A program made the translations under genes and the position numbers. Under the pieces are notes generated by a model that searched no databases, was not told the origin of the DNA, and saw only the letters and a program-made list of their open reading frames with translations. Below, one piece after another: positions 26,728 through 35,829 of a stretch of 64,000 bases of DNA (within the stretch, counting starts at the first letter, position 1; each line of letters opens with the position of its first letter). This DNA comes from an uncultured Acidobacteriota bacterium (GTDB lineage: Bacteria > Acidobacteriota > UBA6911 > CAINFC01): positions 1 to 64,000 of the forward strand of contig CAINFC010000242.1 in NCBI GenBank assembly GCA_903847975.1, given 5' to 3'.

Positions 26728-29700
26728 TGAAGAAGTTCGGCCTGATTGCGGTCATCGGACCACCGCTCCTCCTGCTGCTGGCTATCGGCGCGCTTAATTC
26801 AAGATCCCTCGACTTCTCCGGAATTCTGAGCGACCTGAAGACCGCGCGCCACCGCGGGATCGGCTTCCTGCAGGTACGAAGCCTCCACGCCCAGAGGGGA
26901 CTTACCACGTATGAAATCGACACCATGCCGCAGAACAAGCTGGAGCGGGCCCTCCGGCGGGCAGCCAGCCCCATGCCGGACCATCCCGGAGAAGCGGTTG
27001 CCTTCCGCCGCCTGCAGATGCAGGATGAAAACGGCTTCATTCCCGCCGACGGGCTCTACCGAGCCCAGCAGCAGAGGCGGCGGATGCTGCTGGCCGCTTT
27101 GCCGGACGGAAGGAGCAAAAGCCAGAGCCTGGCCCCGGAAGAGGCACTTGCCTCCTGGACCTGGCTCGGGCCCGGAAATATCGGAGGACGGGTGCGGGCT
27201 ATCGTCATACACCCGGTCACCACCGGCACCATGTGGGCCGGAAGCGTCTCCGGGGGGCTGTGGAAGACCACCAATGGTGGTACCAGCTGGTCGGTGGTGG
27301 ATGATTTCATGGCCAACCTGGCTATTTCGACCCTGGTTATGGACCCGACCAATTCCAACACCCTGTATGCCGGTACGGGGGAAGGCTTTTATAACAGCGA
27401 CGGAATCCGTGGAGCAGGAGTCTTCAAGAGCACGGATGGCGGTACCACCTGGGCGCAGCTTCCCGAAACAGCCGGCAGCGACTGGTATTATGTCAACCGC
27501 CTGGCAATTCCCTGGAACAGCACCGCCATCCTGGCCGCAACCCGCAGCGGTATTTTCCGGTCCACGGATGGCGGCACGTCCTGGAGCATGACCAGCGGTG
27601 CCACCAATATCACGGACATCGACTATAATCCGACGGACAGCAATAAAGCCGTGGCCGGCGGCTTTAACGGACAGGCCCTCTACTCGACGAACGGCGGCCA
27701 GGCATGGAATACAGTCGCTGCAGCAAACCGCTGGGCCACGGACGCACCTCTGGGGCGGGTGGAGCTGGCCTATGCACCCTCCAACGCTACCATCGTCTAT
27801 GCTTCGGTCAACCAGAATAACGGCGAAGTCTGGAAAAGCACCAACGGCGGCCAGAGCTTTACCCAGCTCAATACCGGCAACAGCTACCTCGGCAGCCAGG
27901 GCTGGTACAATAATGTGATCTGGGTGAGCCCGGTTAACTCCAGCTTCCTGATTATCGGCGGGATCGATATCTGGCGCAGCACCGACGGCGGATCCAGCCT
28001 GACCAAAATCAGCCAGTGGTACAGCGCCCCCCTTTCCGCCCATGCCGACAACCACGCCATCGTTCCTCTCCCCGGTTTCAACGGGACGACCAGCAAAACG
28101 GTATTCATCGGCAACGACGGAGGCATTTACAAAGCCGCCGACATCACCACGGTGGCAGCGACCAGCGGCTGGACGGAGCTGAACAACCAGCTGGGCATCA
28201 CCCAGTTTTATGGAGCCGCCGGAAACGCGACCACCGGGGTGATCATCGGCGGCACGCAGGATAACGGCACCCTGCTTTATACCCCCGCGAGCGGCAGTGA
28301 GGGATGGACGACACCGTTCGGCGGCGACGGAGGTTTTTCCGCCGCCGACCCGACCAACTCCAACTATTTCTACGGCGAATACACCTACCTGAACCTGCAC
28401 CGCAGCAGCAACGCCGGCACCAGCTCGGATTATATTTCCGGCTACTACTGGAACGGATCCTCCTGGGCCTGGAAAGCCGCTCCCTACGTGATCGGCGATG
28501 CACAAACCAGTTCGGCCAACTTCATCGCACCTTTTATCCTCGATCCCAACAATCCGCAGCGCATCCTGGCCGGAGGGCTTTCGCTCTGGCGCTCCAGCGA
28601 TGCCCGCACCGCGAATACCAATACCACCGGTCCCGCCTGGTCGGCCATCAAATCCTCCACCGGGACGAATATCAGCGCTATCGCCATCGCGCCGGGAAAT
28701 TCGGATCAGGTGTGGGTTGGGCACAATAACGGCAGCGTGTTCAAGACCACCAACGGGACCACAGCATCCCCGTCCTGGACGCAGGTCGACAACAACCCGA
28801 CCAGCCTGCCCGACCGCTACGTGGGCCGCATTGCCGTAGTTCCCGGCAACACCAACAAGGTTTATGTGACCTTCGGCGGCTTTAACTCCAACAACGTCTG
28901 GGTCACAACTAATGGGGGCAGCAATTGGGCGGCCGCATACGGATCCGGGGCCACCGCCCTACCCGCCGCACCGGTTCGCAGCCTGGCGATTCACCCCCAG
29001 AATACAAATTATCTTTATGCCGGCACGGAAGTCGGCGTTTTCAACAGCACCGACGGAGGGGCTACCTGGACGGTTCCCCACATGGGTCCCTCCAATGTGT
29101 CCGTGGACGAGCTTTTCTGGATGAACCGGCAGTTGGTGGCAGCCACCCACGGGCGCGGCCTTTTCAGCGCGGGGATGGACCTGTCCCCGGGGAACTTTTC
29201 CAAATCGGGTCCGGCCGCCGGCGCCACGGGTATATCCGCCAGCCCGACGCTAAGCTGGGGCGCCAGCAGCGGAGCCACCTCCTACGACTACTGTTACGAT
29301 ACAACCAATGACAATGCATGCAGCGCCTGGATCAGTACCCCTTCCACAAGCCCGTCTTTGAGCGGGTTGTCAGCCAATACCACCTATTACTGGCAGGCGC
29401 GGGCCAATAATGCAGGCGTCACGGTCTATGCGGACGGTAGCGCAACCTCCTTCCGCTCTTTTACCACCGGAAGCGCGCCGGGCGCTTTTTTCAAATCCAA
29501 CCCGACAGCGGGAGCAACCGGTATGTCCCCCAATCCGTCCCTGAGCTGGACGGCAGGCAGCGGAGCCGGCTCTTACGAATATTGTTACGACACCACCAAC
29601 GACAATGCCTGCAGCTCCTGGACCAGCAGCGGCTCACAGACCAGCGTGGTCTTAAGCGGAATGGCCCCCGGCACCACTTATTACTGGCAGGTGCGGGCCA

Positions 29701-30710
29701 TCAACAGCCTAGGCTTTAGCGCGACTTATGCAGATGGCACGGCAGCCGCCTTTCGTTCGTTCACCACCGGCGTTCTGCCCGGATCCTTCGGGAAGTCCAG
29801 TCCGGCGGCGAACGCCGCAAATCAGGCCGCCAGCCTCAGCCTGACCTGGTCCCCCAGCGCCCACACCTCCATTTACGAATACTGCTACGACACCTCCAAC
29901 GACAACGCCTGCGCCACCTGGATCAGCGGTGGGACATCCACTGCCGCCGCCCTGGGCAGCTTGATCTCCGGCAGCACCTATTACTGGCAGGTGCGGGCGG
30001 TCAACAGTCTGGGCGGATGGACCGCCTACGCCGACGGCTCGGCGGATGCCTTCCGCTCCTTCACCACCGGGATCCCCCCCGGGTCTTTCCAGAAATCCAG
30101 CCCGGCCGCTTCCGCCACGGGCATGCCCAGCAACCCGAGCCTTGGCTGGAGCGACAGCACCGGAGCCTCCGGCTTCGAGTATTGCATCGACACCACCAAC
30201 GACAGCAGCTGCAGTCCCTGGATCAGCACCGGCACGGCCACCCATGCCGAACTGTCCCTGCTCACCCCCTCGACCGCCTATTACTGGCAAGTCAGAGCCG
30301 TCAGCACTCTGGGATTCGGGCCCACCTACGCGGACGGAGCGGCCGCTTCTTACGGGTCCTTTACCACCGGCGGCGCGCCGGGCGATTTCGGCAAGAGCAG
30401 CCCGGTGCATGCCGCCCTGGCAACCGACACCGGCCTGATTCTCCGCTGGGGCAGCAGCACGGAAGCAGCGTCCTATGAATTCTGTTTTGACACCACCGAT
30501 GACGGCGCCTGCAGCAACTGGACGGACAACGGCTCCTCCACGAGCGCAACCCTGACCGGGCTCACTATCGGAGTGCCCTATTTCTGGCAGGTCCGGGCGC
30601 GGAACAGCCTGGGATTCGGCTCGACGTTCGCGGACGCTAGCGCAACGGCCTACTGGTCCTTCACCGTGGCCCGCCGGCTCTTTCTGCCATCGGTTCTGTC
30701 AAACCGCTAG
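26727..30710 (+). CDS. Giant secreted propeller protein with five FN3-like Cys-pair repeats
   Basis: This 1327-residue exported protein has an N-terminal hydrophobic segment at about 5-22. Residues about 140-800 are beta-propeller blades of the VPS10/sortilin or BNR type; the blade motif STDGGTSW or near variants (TTNGGTSW, STDGGATW) recurs many times. From 29190 to about 30670 come five FN3-like modules of 97, 100, 100, 100 and about 96 residues. Each contains a Y-C-Y-D-T-T-N-D-N-A-C-type pair of cysteines and a YYWQVRA strand. The C-terminus ends in FLPSVLSNR. The start at 26727 shares one base with the previous stop. It could bind polysaccharide or surfaces, or be a GH74-like hydrolase; no catalytic pair was identified. 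Confidence 0.75.
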   Translation: MKKFGLIAVIGPPLLLLLAIGALNSRSLDFSGILSDLKTARHRGIGFLQVRSLHAQRGLTTYEIDTMPQNKLERALRRAASPMPDHPGEAVAFRRLQMQDENGFIPADGLYRAQQQRRRMLLAALPDGRSKSQSLAPEEALASWTWLGPGNIGGRVRAIVIHPVTTGTMWAGSVSGGLWKTTNGGTSWSVVDDFMANLAISTLVMDPTNSNTLYAGTGEGFYNSDGIRGAGVFKSTDGGTTWAQLPETAGSDWYYVNRLAIPWNSTAILAATRSGIFRSTDGGTSWSMTSGATNITDIDYNPTDSNKAVAGGFNGQALYSTNGGQAWNTVAAANRWATDAPLGRVELAYAPSNATIVYASVNQNNGEVWKSTNGGQSFTQLNTGNSYLGSQGWYNNVIWVSPVNSSFLIIGGIDIWRSTDGGSSLTKISQWYSAPLSAHADNHAIVPLPGFNGTTSKTVFIGNDGGIYKAADITTVAATSGWTELNNQLGITQFYGAAGNATTGVIIGGTQDNGTLLYTPASGSEGWTTPFGGDGGFSAADPTNSNYFYGEYTYLNLHRSSNAGTSSDYISGYYWNGSSWAWKAAPYVIGDAQTSSANFIAPFILDPNNPQRILAGGLSLWRSSDARTANTNTTGPAWSAIKSSTGTNISAIAIAPGNSDQVWVGHNNGSVFKTTNGTTASPSWTQVDNNPTSLPDRYVGRIAVVPGNTNKVYVTFGGFNSNNVWVTTNGGSNWAAAYGSGATALPAAPVRSLAIHPQNTNYLYAGTEVGVFNSTDGGATWTVPHMGPSNVSVDELFWMNRQLVAATHGRGLFSAGMDLSPGNFSKSGPAAGATGISASPTLSWGASSGATSYDYCYDTTNDNACSAWISTPSTSPSLSGLSANTTYYWQARANNAGVTVYADGSATSFRSFTTGSAPGAFFKSNPTAGATGMSPNPSLSWTAGSGAGSYEYCYDTTNDNACSSWTSSGSQTSVVLSGMAPGTTYYWQVRAINSLGFSATYADGTAAAFRSFTTGVLPGSFGKSSPAANAANQAASLSLTWSPSAHTSIYEYCYDTSNDNACATWISGGTSTAAALGSLISGSTYYWQVRAVNSLGGWTAYADGSADAFRSFTTGIPPGSFQKSSPAASATGMPSNPSLGWSDSTGASGFEYCIDTTNDSSCSPWISTGTATHAELSLLTPSTAYYWQVRAVSTLGFGPTYADGAAASYGSFTTGGAPGDFGKSSPVHAALATDTGLILRWGSSTEAASYEFCFDTTDDGACSNWTDNGSSTSATLTGLTIGVPYFWQVRARNSLGFGSTFADASATAYWSFTVARRLFLPSVLSNR
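29190..30668 (+). repeat. Five tandem 300-bp FN3-like module repeats
   Basis: Modules start at 29190, 29481, 29781, 30081 and 30381. The last three intervals are exactly 300 bases. Each opens with G-x-F-x-K-S and ends in a SFTTG-type strand. Wording drifts at the DNA level while the protein motifs stay, so the repeats are old and under selection. Confidence 0.85.
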
Positions 30711-30724
30711 ACATGCCTGGCCCG

Positions 30725-31405
30725 TCAGCAATCCGAATCCCCGGACGCGAAGCGGCGGGCCAAAGGAAAGATTCCGGCAATCGCCTCGGCACAAGCCCGG
30801 GCAACAGCCATGTGCTCCTTTTGCGTGCCGTGGCCGGTTCGTATTTCGATGAAATGAATCCAGGAGCGCAAAGTGCCGTGCATATAGAGGCGTGACACGG
30901 TGAGACCCTCCGGCAGCACGGCCCGAGCCTGCTCCCTGGCGATACCCTGGTCGATGGCCCAGCGATAAGCGGCTTTGGCCTGCTCCAGGACCTGGCGCTG
31001 CCGCGCGGCCCATTCGGTCTGGAGAACGACGTCCTGCACTTCGATGCTGTTCTGGCGGTTTCCGGGATCCTGCAAACGGGCTTCGCGAATCACGAAGTCC
31101 AGCTCGCGCGTAGGATCGGCGTAGCGCTGGCTGAATTCCTGAAAGGAAAAAGAGCGGTGACGCAGGATCTGTCGGGCGATGTCGCGGGTGGTCTCGATTT
31201 CCAGGCAGGCGCTGGCCATTTCCAGGGGGCTCCAGTGGGCGTGCCGAATCAGGTACCGGATCAGCTGCTCCGAGGTCTCGGTGTTATATTGGTTCGCCGG
31301 GTTGGAAACCCGCGCGCAAAAGGCAACAAGCTCCTGCGCATCGCTGATCCCAGCCTCCTGCATTTCCATGGACGGCCGGCTGAACGAAACGAGGCGGACT
31401 TTCAT
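30725..31405 (-). CDS. thyX: FAD-dependent thymidylate synthase
   Basis: This 226-residue enzyme makes dTMP from dUMP with methylenetetrahydrofolate and FAD. The ThyX signature RHRSFSFQEFSQRY is complete, including the RHRxxSxxxxSxR pattern. The GLTVSRLYMHGTLRSWIHFIEIRTG segment forms the rest of the active site. The length is normal for the family. The frame is open further upstream, but ATG 31405 gives the usual ThyX N-terminus and is preceded by AAAGGG; an alternative ATG 51 bases upstream would add 17 residues. It is convergent with the giant propeller gene (14-base gap). It suggests that the organism relies on ThyX rather than ThyA, though the rest of the genome is not seen. Confidence 0.93.
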   Translation of the reverse strand: MKVRLVSFSRPSMEMQEAGISDAQELVAFCARVSNPANQYNTETSEQLIRYLIRHAHWSPLEMASACLEIETTRDIARQILRHRSFSFQEFSQRYADPTRELDFVIREARLQDPGNRQNSIEVQDVVLQTEWAARQRQVLEQAKAAYRWAIDQGIAREQARAVLPEGLTVSRLYMHGTLRSWIHFIEIRTGHGTQKEHMAVARACAEAIAGIFPLARRFASGDSDC

Positions 31406-31666
31406 TTCTGTGATTCCCTTTCCGGAGAAATCCCCGGAGCCCGGAACCGCATTCATACCGGACGCCTCCGGAGGGCGGCTCGGAGGATTTTCCCCAGACA
31501 ATAGTATCACGCAGGCCGATTCCGAAACCCCGGAGCCAAGCTGTATTCCGGAATTGCGAGGCACTGACCCACGAACAAACTATTGTAAGGCCGCGAAAAC
31601 TTTTCCGGTGATTTTTCCGTATAAGCAACTTTACGCGAAATCAGTAAACCCCTTTCTGGAGGTGTT

Positions 31667-33193
31667 ATGGATGTTATGACCCGACGTTCTTTTGTGAAGT
31701 CCGCTTCGGCCGGCACTGCCGGAGGAGCATGGGTGCTGCCGGGAGCATGGCTGCAAAGCAGCCCCGCGGCCCCAAGCGGCTATTTTTCTTCCGAGTTTGG
31801 GATTTCCGACGAGCTCTGCAAAAAAGTGCTGGCCACTGCCCTGGCCAAAGGCGGAGATTTTGCGGACCTTTTTTTCGAACACACGATTCGCAATTATGTG
31901 ATCCTGGAAGACGGCAAGGTCAATCGGGCCTATGGGTCCGTGGCCCTTGGCGTGGGAATCCGAACGGTCAAAGGCGACCAGGTGGGCTACGGATTCACCC
32001 AGGAACTCCATGAAAAATCGATGTTGACCGCCGCCGCCACCGCCGCCACCATTGCCGGTGGATCGACGCAAGGACCGGTGGCGGCATGGCATAGCGGAAA
32101 GGCGCAGAATTACTACCCGCTCTCCCGTCTTTATACCCAGGTGCCGCTGACTGAAAAACTGCCCCTGGTCCAATCCGCCAATGACAAGTGCTTCCGCCTT
32201 TCCCCTCAGATCGTCAAAGTAAACGCAGTATTGTCGGACGAACAAAAACGAATCCTGATTGTCACCAGCGACGGCGCCCGGGTGGAAGATCTGCAGCCGA
32301 ACAGCTACCTTTCCGTCTCGGTAACCGCCGAAAAGAGCGGCAGGCGTGAGCGTGCCGGGTGGAATCAGGGCGGCCGCAAGGACTTCTCCTTCTACACCCC
32401 TGCCCTGGTGGATGAGCTTTGCCAGGAAGCCGTGCAGCGGGTGCTGGTGCTTTTCGAGGCCCAGAAGCCGCCGGCAGGAGAAATGCCGGTGGTGCTCGGA
32501 CCGGGCGTAACGGGAATCCTTCTGCATGAGGCGATCGGTCACGGCATGGAAGCGGATTTCAACCGCAAAAAAATTTCCACCTATGCCACCATGATCGGTA
32601 AGAAAGTCGCGGAGCCGTTTGTCTCCATTATTGACGACGGCACGCAGGAGGGCATGGTAGGCTCGCTCAACGTGGACGACGAGGGCACCGCCACGCAGAA
32701 GACCGTTCTGGTCGACAAGGGCATTCTGTCCAGCTACATGCACGACAAGATTTCCGCCCGGTTCTATCGGGTGAAGCCCACCGGCAACGGCCGGCGCGAA
32801 AGCTATGAGCACTATGTGCAGCCGCGCATGCGCAACACCTACATGCCGGCCGGCCCGGCCACTCCGGAAGAGGTCATCCGCAGCGTATCCAAAGGGATAT
32901 ACGTCAAGGATGTCAGCAACGGACAGGTCAAGATAGGGGAAGGCGACTTCGCCTTCTATGTTTCCCAGGGTCAGATGATCGAAAACGGCAAGCTCACGGC
33001 TCCGATCAAAGACGTCAATATCATGGGCAACGGCCCCAAAATGCTGGCCAACGTCACCATGGTTGCCAACGATCTGCAATTTTATCGCGGGGGAGCAGGC
33101 ATGTGCGGCAAGGGAGGGCAGGGAGTGTCTGTGGGATTTGGACAGCCGACCATTCTGGTGAAATCCATGACGGTAGGCGGCTTGAACGGATAA
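31667..33193 (+). CDS. tldD: TldD-like metalloprotease subunit with Tat signal
   Basis: This 508-residue member of the TldD/PmbA (U62) family has the zinc-binding motif HEAIGHGMEADF, with HExxxH intact. The C-terminal glycine-rich GGAGMCGKGGQG segment is typical. Its N-terminus, TRRSFVKSASAGTAGG, is a clear Tat leader, which standard cytoplasmic TldD lacks. TldD forms a heterodimeric protease with TldE/PmbA and degrades unfolded or modified peptides. The partner gene begins 11 bases later. TCTGGAGGTG precedes the ATG. It should act in the periplasm if the leader works. Confidence 0.88.
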   Translation: MDVMTRRSFVKSASAGTAGGAWVLPGAWLQSSPAAPSGYFSSEFGISDELCKKVLATALAKGGDFADLFFEHTIRNYVILEDGKVNRAYGSVALGVGIRTVKGDQVGYGFTQELHEKSMLTAAATAATIAGGSTQGPVAAWHSGKAQNYYPLSRLYTQVPLTEKLPLVQSANDKCFRLSPQIVKVNAVLSDEQKRILIVTSDGARVEDLQPNSYLSVSVTAEKSGRRERAGWNQGGRKDFSFYTPALVDELCQEAVQRVLVLFEAQKPPAGEMPVVLGPGVTGILLHEAIGHGMEADFNRKKISTYATMIGKKVAEPFVSIIDDGTQEGMVGSLNVDDEGTATQKTVLVDKGILSSYMHDKISARFYRVKPTGNGRRESYEHYVQPRMRNTYMPAGPATPEEVIRSVSKGIYVKDVSNGQVKIGEGDFAFYVSQGQMIENGKLTAPIKDVNIMGNGPKMLANVTMVANDLQFYRGGAGMCGKGGQGVSVGFGQPTILVKSMTVGGLNG

Positions 33194-33204
33194 GGAGACG
33201 AATC

Positions 33205-34527
33205 ATGAATAAGGAATTGCACGATCTGGCCTCCTGGGCCATGGAAACCGCCAAAAAGGCGGGGGCGGCGGCAAGCCGGGTGAGCATCAACCGCGATCGC
33301 TCCGTGGAAATCAGCTACCGCGAGCGCAAGCCGGAGAACATCAAGGAAGCCTCCAAGCGAGGCCTGAGCATCGATTTGTACGTGAACGGCCGCTATTCCA
33401 GCCAGTCCACTTCGGATTTGCGCCGGGAGTCGCTGCAGAAATTTATTGCCGATGCCGTGGCCGTTACCAAACTGCTGGCCGAGGATCCTCAGCGGACTTT
33501 GCCGGATCCCCGGTTGTATGAGGGCCGCAGCCAGACGGACCTGGGAGTCAACGACTCCTCGTACCAGGGCTATACACCCGAGGACCGGCACCGTACGGCA
33601 CGAAGCGTGGAGGACGCCTGCCTCCAAACCGGCGGCGATAAGGTTATTTCCGTGACCTCCTCGGTGCAGGACGGATTCAGTGAATCGGTGATGCTCTCCA
33701 GCAACGGCTTTGACGGCTACCAGTCCGGCACCTATTACTCAGTCGGGGCCAGCATGACTGCCCAGGATGCCGGCGACCGACGTCCCAACGGCTATCATTT
33801 CGTGACAACCGTCAAAAGGCAGGACCTGCCCGCCGCAGGCGCCATCGGAGCGGAAGCCGCCCGCCAAACACTGGATCTGATGGGGGCCAGGAAGATCAAG
33901 ACCGAGACTCTTCCGGTGATCATCCGCAACCAGGACGTACCGCGGTGGATGTTCGGCCTGGTGTCCGCCATGTACGGATCCAATGTCCAGCAGAAGCGTT
34001 CTTTCCTGGCGGATAAAAAGGGGAGCAAAATCGCCAGCGAGAAGCTCACCCTGGTGGACGATCCGCTTTTCCAAGGGGGACTCGGCTCGCAGCTTTACGA
34101 CAACGACGGCCTGGCATCGCGAAAGCGGACGATGATTGAAAAGGGAGTGCTCCGGGATTTTTATGTGGACTGGTATTACAGCCGCAAGCTGGGCTGGGAA
34201 CCCACGACGGGATCTCCGTCCAACCTGCTTATTCCCGCCGGCAGCCGCTCCCTGGCGGCCATCATGAAAGATCTGGGCCGCGGCATTCTGATCACCGGCT
34301 TTATCGGCGGTAATTCGAACAGCACTACCGGCGACGCCTCCATCGGTATTCTCGGCAAGCTCTTTGAAAAAGGGGTTCCGGTTCAATCCATTGCGGAAAT
34401 GAACATCGCCGACAATCACCTGAAATTCTGGCAGAAGCTGGTGGAAGTCGCCGATGACCCCTATCCTTACTCCTCCTGGAGGACCCCCAGCCTGGTGTTC
34501 CAGGATGTGGTGGTTTCCGGCGTGTAA
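33205..34527 (+). CDS. pmbA: TldE/PmbA-like protease partner
   Basis: This 440-residue protein is of the TldE/PmbA type, the non-metal half of the TldD/E protease. The start (MNKELHDLASWAMETAKKAGA) and the GFIGGNSNSTTGDASIG segment near the C-terminus match the family, and the HExxxH of TldD is absent as expected. There is no signal peptide, although its partner has one; it may be carried out with TldD or act in the cytoplasm. AAGGAG lies about 8 bases before ATG 33205; the frame upstream of that overlaps tldD and is rejected. A perfect terminator follows at 34561. Confidence 0.88.
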   Translation: MNKELHDLASWAMETAKKAGAAASRVSINRDRSVEISYRERKPENIKEASKRGLSIDLYVNGRYSSQSTSDLRRESLQKFIADAVAVTKLLAEDPQRTLPDPRLYEGRSQTDLGVNDSSYQGYTPEDRHRTARSVEDACLQTGGDKVISVTSSVQDGFSESVMLSSNGFDGYQSGTYYSVGASMTAQDAGDRRPNGYHFVTTVKRQDLPAAGAIGAEAARQTLDLMGARKIKTETLPVIIRNQDVPRWMFGLVSAMYGSNVQQKRSFLADKKGSKIASEKLTLVDDPLFQGGLGSQLYDNDGLASRKRTMIEKGVLRDFYVDWYYSRKLGWEPTTGSPSNLLIPAGSRSLAAIMKDLGRGILITGFIGGNSNSTTGDASIGILGKLFEKGVPVQSIAEMNIADNHLKFWQKLVEVADDPYPYSSWRTPSLVFQDVVVSGV

Positions 34528-34560
34528 CCCCCAACCCTTCCTTCATCTCCGCAGGAATCA

Positions 34561-34594
34561 CGCCGGTCCTCCTCAAGGACCGGCGTTCCTTTTT
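34561..34594 (+). terminator. Rho-independent terminator after tldD-pmbA
   Basis: A perfect 10-bp stem, CGCCGGTCCT and AGGACCGGCG, surrounds a 5-base loop and is followed by TTCCTTTTT. Confidence 0.88.
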
Positions 34595-34668
34595 CACTTC
34601 CCGCTTCGGGGTTCCAGCGCAGGCCGGAACCGTTTGACAGCCTTTGGGGAGACGGATACAATCCTGCC

Positions 34669-35718
34669 ATGGATATCCTCATTGTGGATGACACGGTTGC
34701 CAACCTTACCTTGCTGATCCACCTGCTTAAGGAAAAGGGCCACCGGATCAGGCCGGTTACCAGCGGAGAAATGGCACTCAAACGGGTGGAAAAAGAACCC
34801 CCCGACCTGATTCTCCTGGATATCAACATGCCGGGGATGAACGGTTTCGAGGTTTGCCGCCGACTGAAGGAAGACCCGCGATTCATTTCCATTCCGGTCA
34901 TTTTCATCAGCGCACTCTCCGAGACCATGGACAAAGCGGCTGCGTTCACCTGCGGCGGCGTGGATTACATTACCAAGCCGTTCCAGTTCGAGGAAGTGAT
35001 GGCCCGGGTGGAAACCCATTTGAAGCTCCGCCGCTATGAGGTTTCCATGGAATCCTTGGTAAAGGAGCAGGTAAAAGAAGCCGCCGGCCGGCAACTCGCC
35101 GCGGCCGCCTCCCTGACCAGGCTGGCCGAAAAGCGCGACGGTTGGACTGCCGGTCATCTGGAGCGAGTGCCGATTTTCTGCCGCACGCTCGCCGAAAGAC
35201 TCCGCTCCGACGAGTCGCCCTACCGCAGCGAGATTACCCGGGAGTTCGTCGAGGATCTGGTCCGGGCCTGTGTTCTGCACGATATCGGCAAGATAGCCGT
35301 TCCCGAAGAGCTTCTTCGGAAACCAGGTTGCCTCACCCCGGAGGAATTCGAAACCGTGAAGCGCCATGCCATTGCCGGCGCCCAGGCACTCGAGGAATCG
35401 ATACCGCCCGGCGGGAAAAATACCCTGCTCCGCACAGCGGTTGCCATAGCACGACACCATCATGAGCGATGGGATGGCTGCGGCTACCCGGACGGTTTAG
35501 CCGGGACCTTTACCCCGCTGGCGGCGCGCATCCTGGCCGTTGCCGATGTATGGGATGTCCTGAACTCCGACCGGGCTTACCGGAAGGCCTTCCCTTTTGA
35601 GGAATGCTGCCGGATCCTGGACCAGAGCAGCGGCAGCCATTTCGACCCGGCCATTATCCGTGCTTTTCGGGAATCCCGAGAGGAGTTCCGGTCCATCCGG
35701 AACCGGGTGACCGAATAG
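34669..35718 (+). CDS. Response regulator with HD-GYP output domain
   Basis: This 349-residue protein has an N-terminal receiver (Asp7/Asp8, phosphate acceptor Asp51, Lys103) joined by a short helical linker to an HD-GYP domain. The metal-binding HD is at His204-Asp205 (HDIGK), followed by HHHERWDGCGYP, which contains the full HHExxxGxGYP pattern. Such proteins hydrolyse cyclic di-GMP (or related dinucleotides) in response to phosphorylation. The ATG is at 34669 with no strong ribosome site. The hybrid kinase 111 bases downstream is the natural candidate to feed phosphate, but that is inferred from position. Confidence 0.9.
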   Translation: MDILIVDDTVANLTLLIHLLKEKGHRIRPVTSGEMALKRVEKEPPDLILLDINMPGMNGFEVCRRLKEDPRFISIPVIFISALSETMDKAAAFTCGGVDYITKPFQFEEVMARVETHLKLRRYEVSMESLVKEQVKEAAGRQLAAAASLTRLAEKRDGWTAGHLERVPIFCRTLAERLRSDESPYRSEITREFVEDLVRACVLHDIGKIAVPEELLRKPGCLTPEEFETVKRHAIAGAQALEESIPPGGKNTLLRTAVAIARHHHERWDGCGYPDGLAGTFTPLAARILAVADVWDVLNSDRAYRKAFPFEECCRILDQSSGSHFDPAIIRAFRESREEFRSIRNRVTE

Positions 35719-35829
35719 GAATGGAGCCATCGAGGGCCGACATGATACCGATAAGGGCTCGCCAAAGGGCACCTTTCCTTTACGCGCCTCCCCTGTGCTG
35801 CTCTTTTATTTTCCGACGCGGTTCCCAAC

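Noticed and set aside
29190-30668. Tandem 300-base repeat considered as a CRISPR-like or satellite array
   Set aside because: The units are coding, diverged in DNA but conserved in protein, and have no short direct-repeat/spacer plan.
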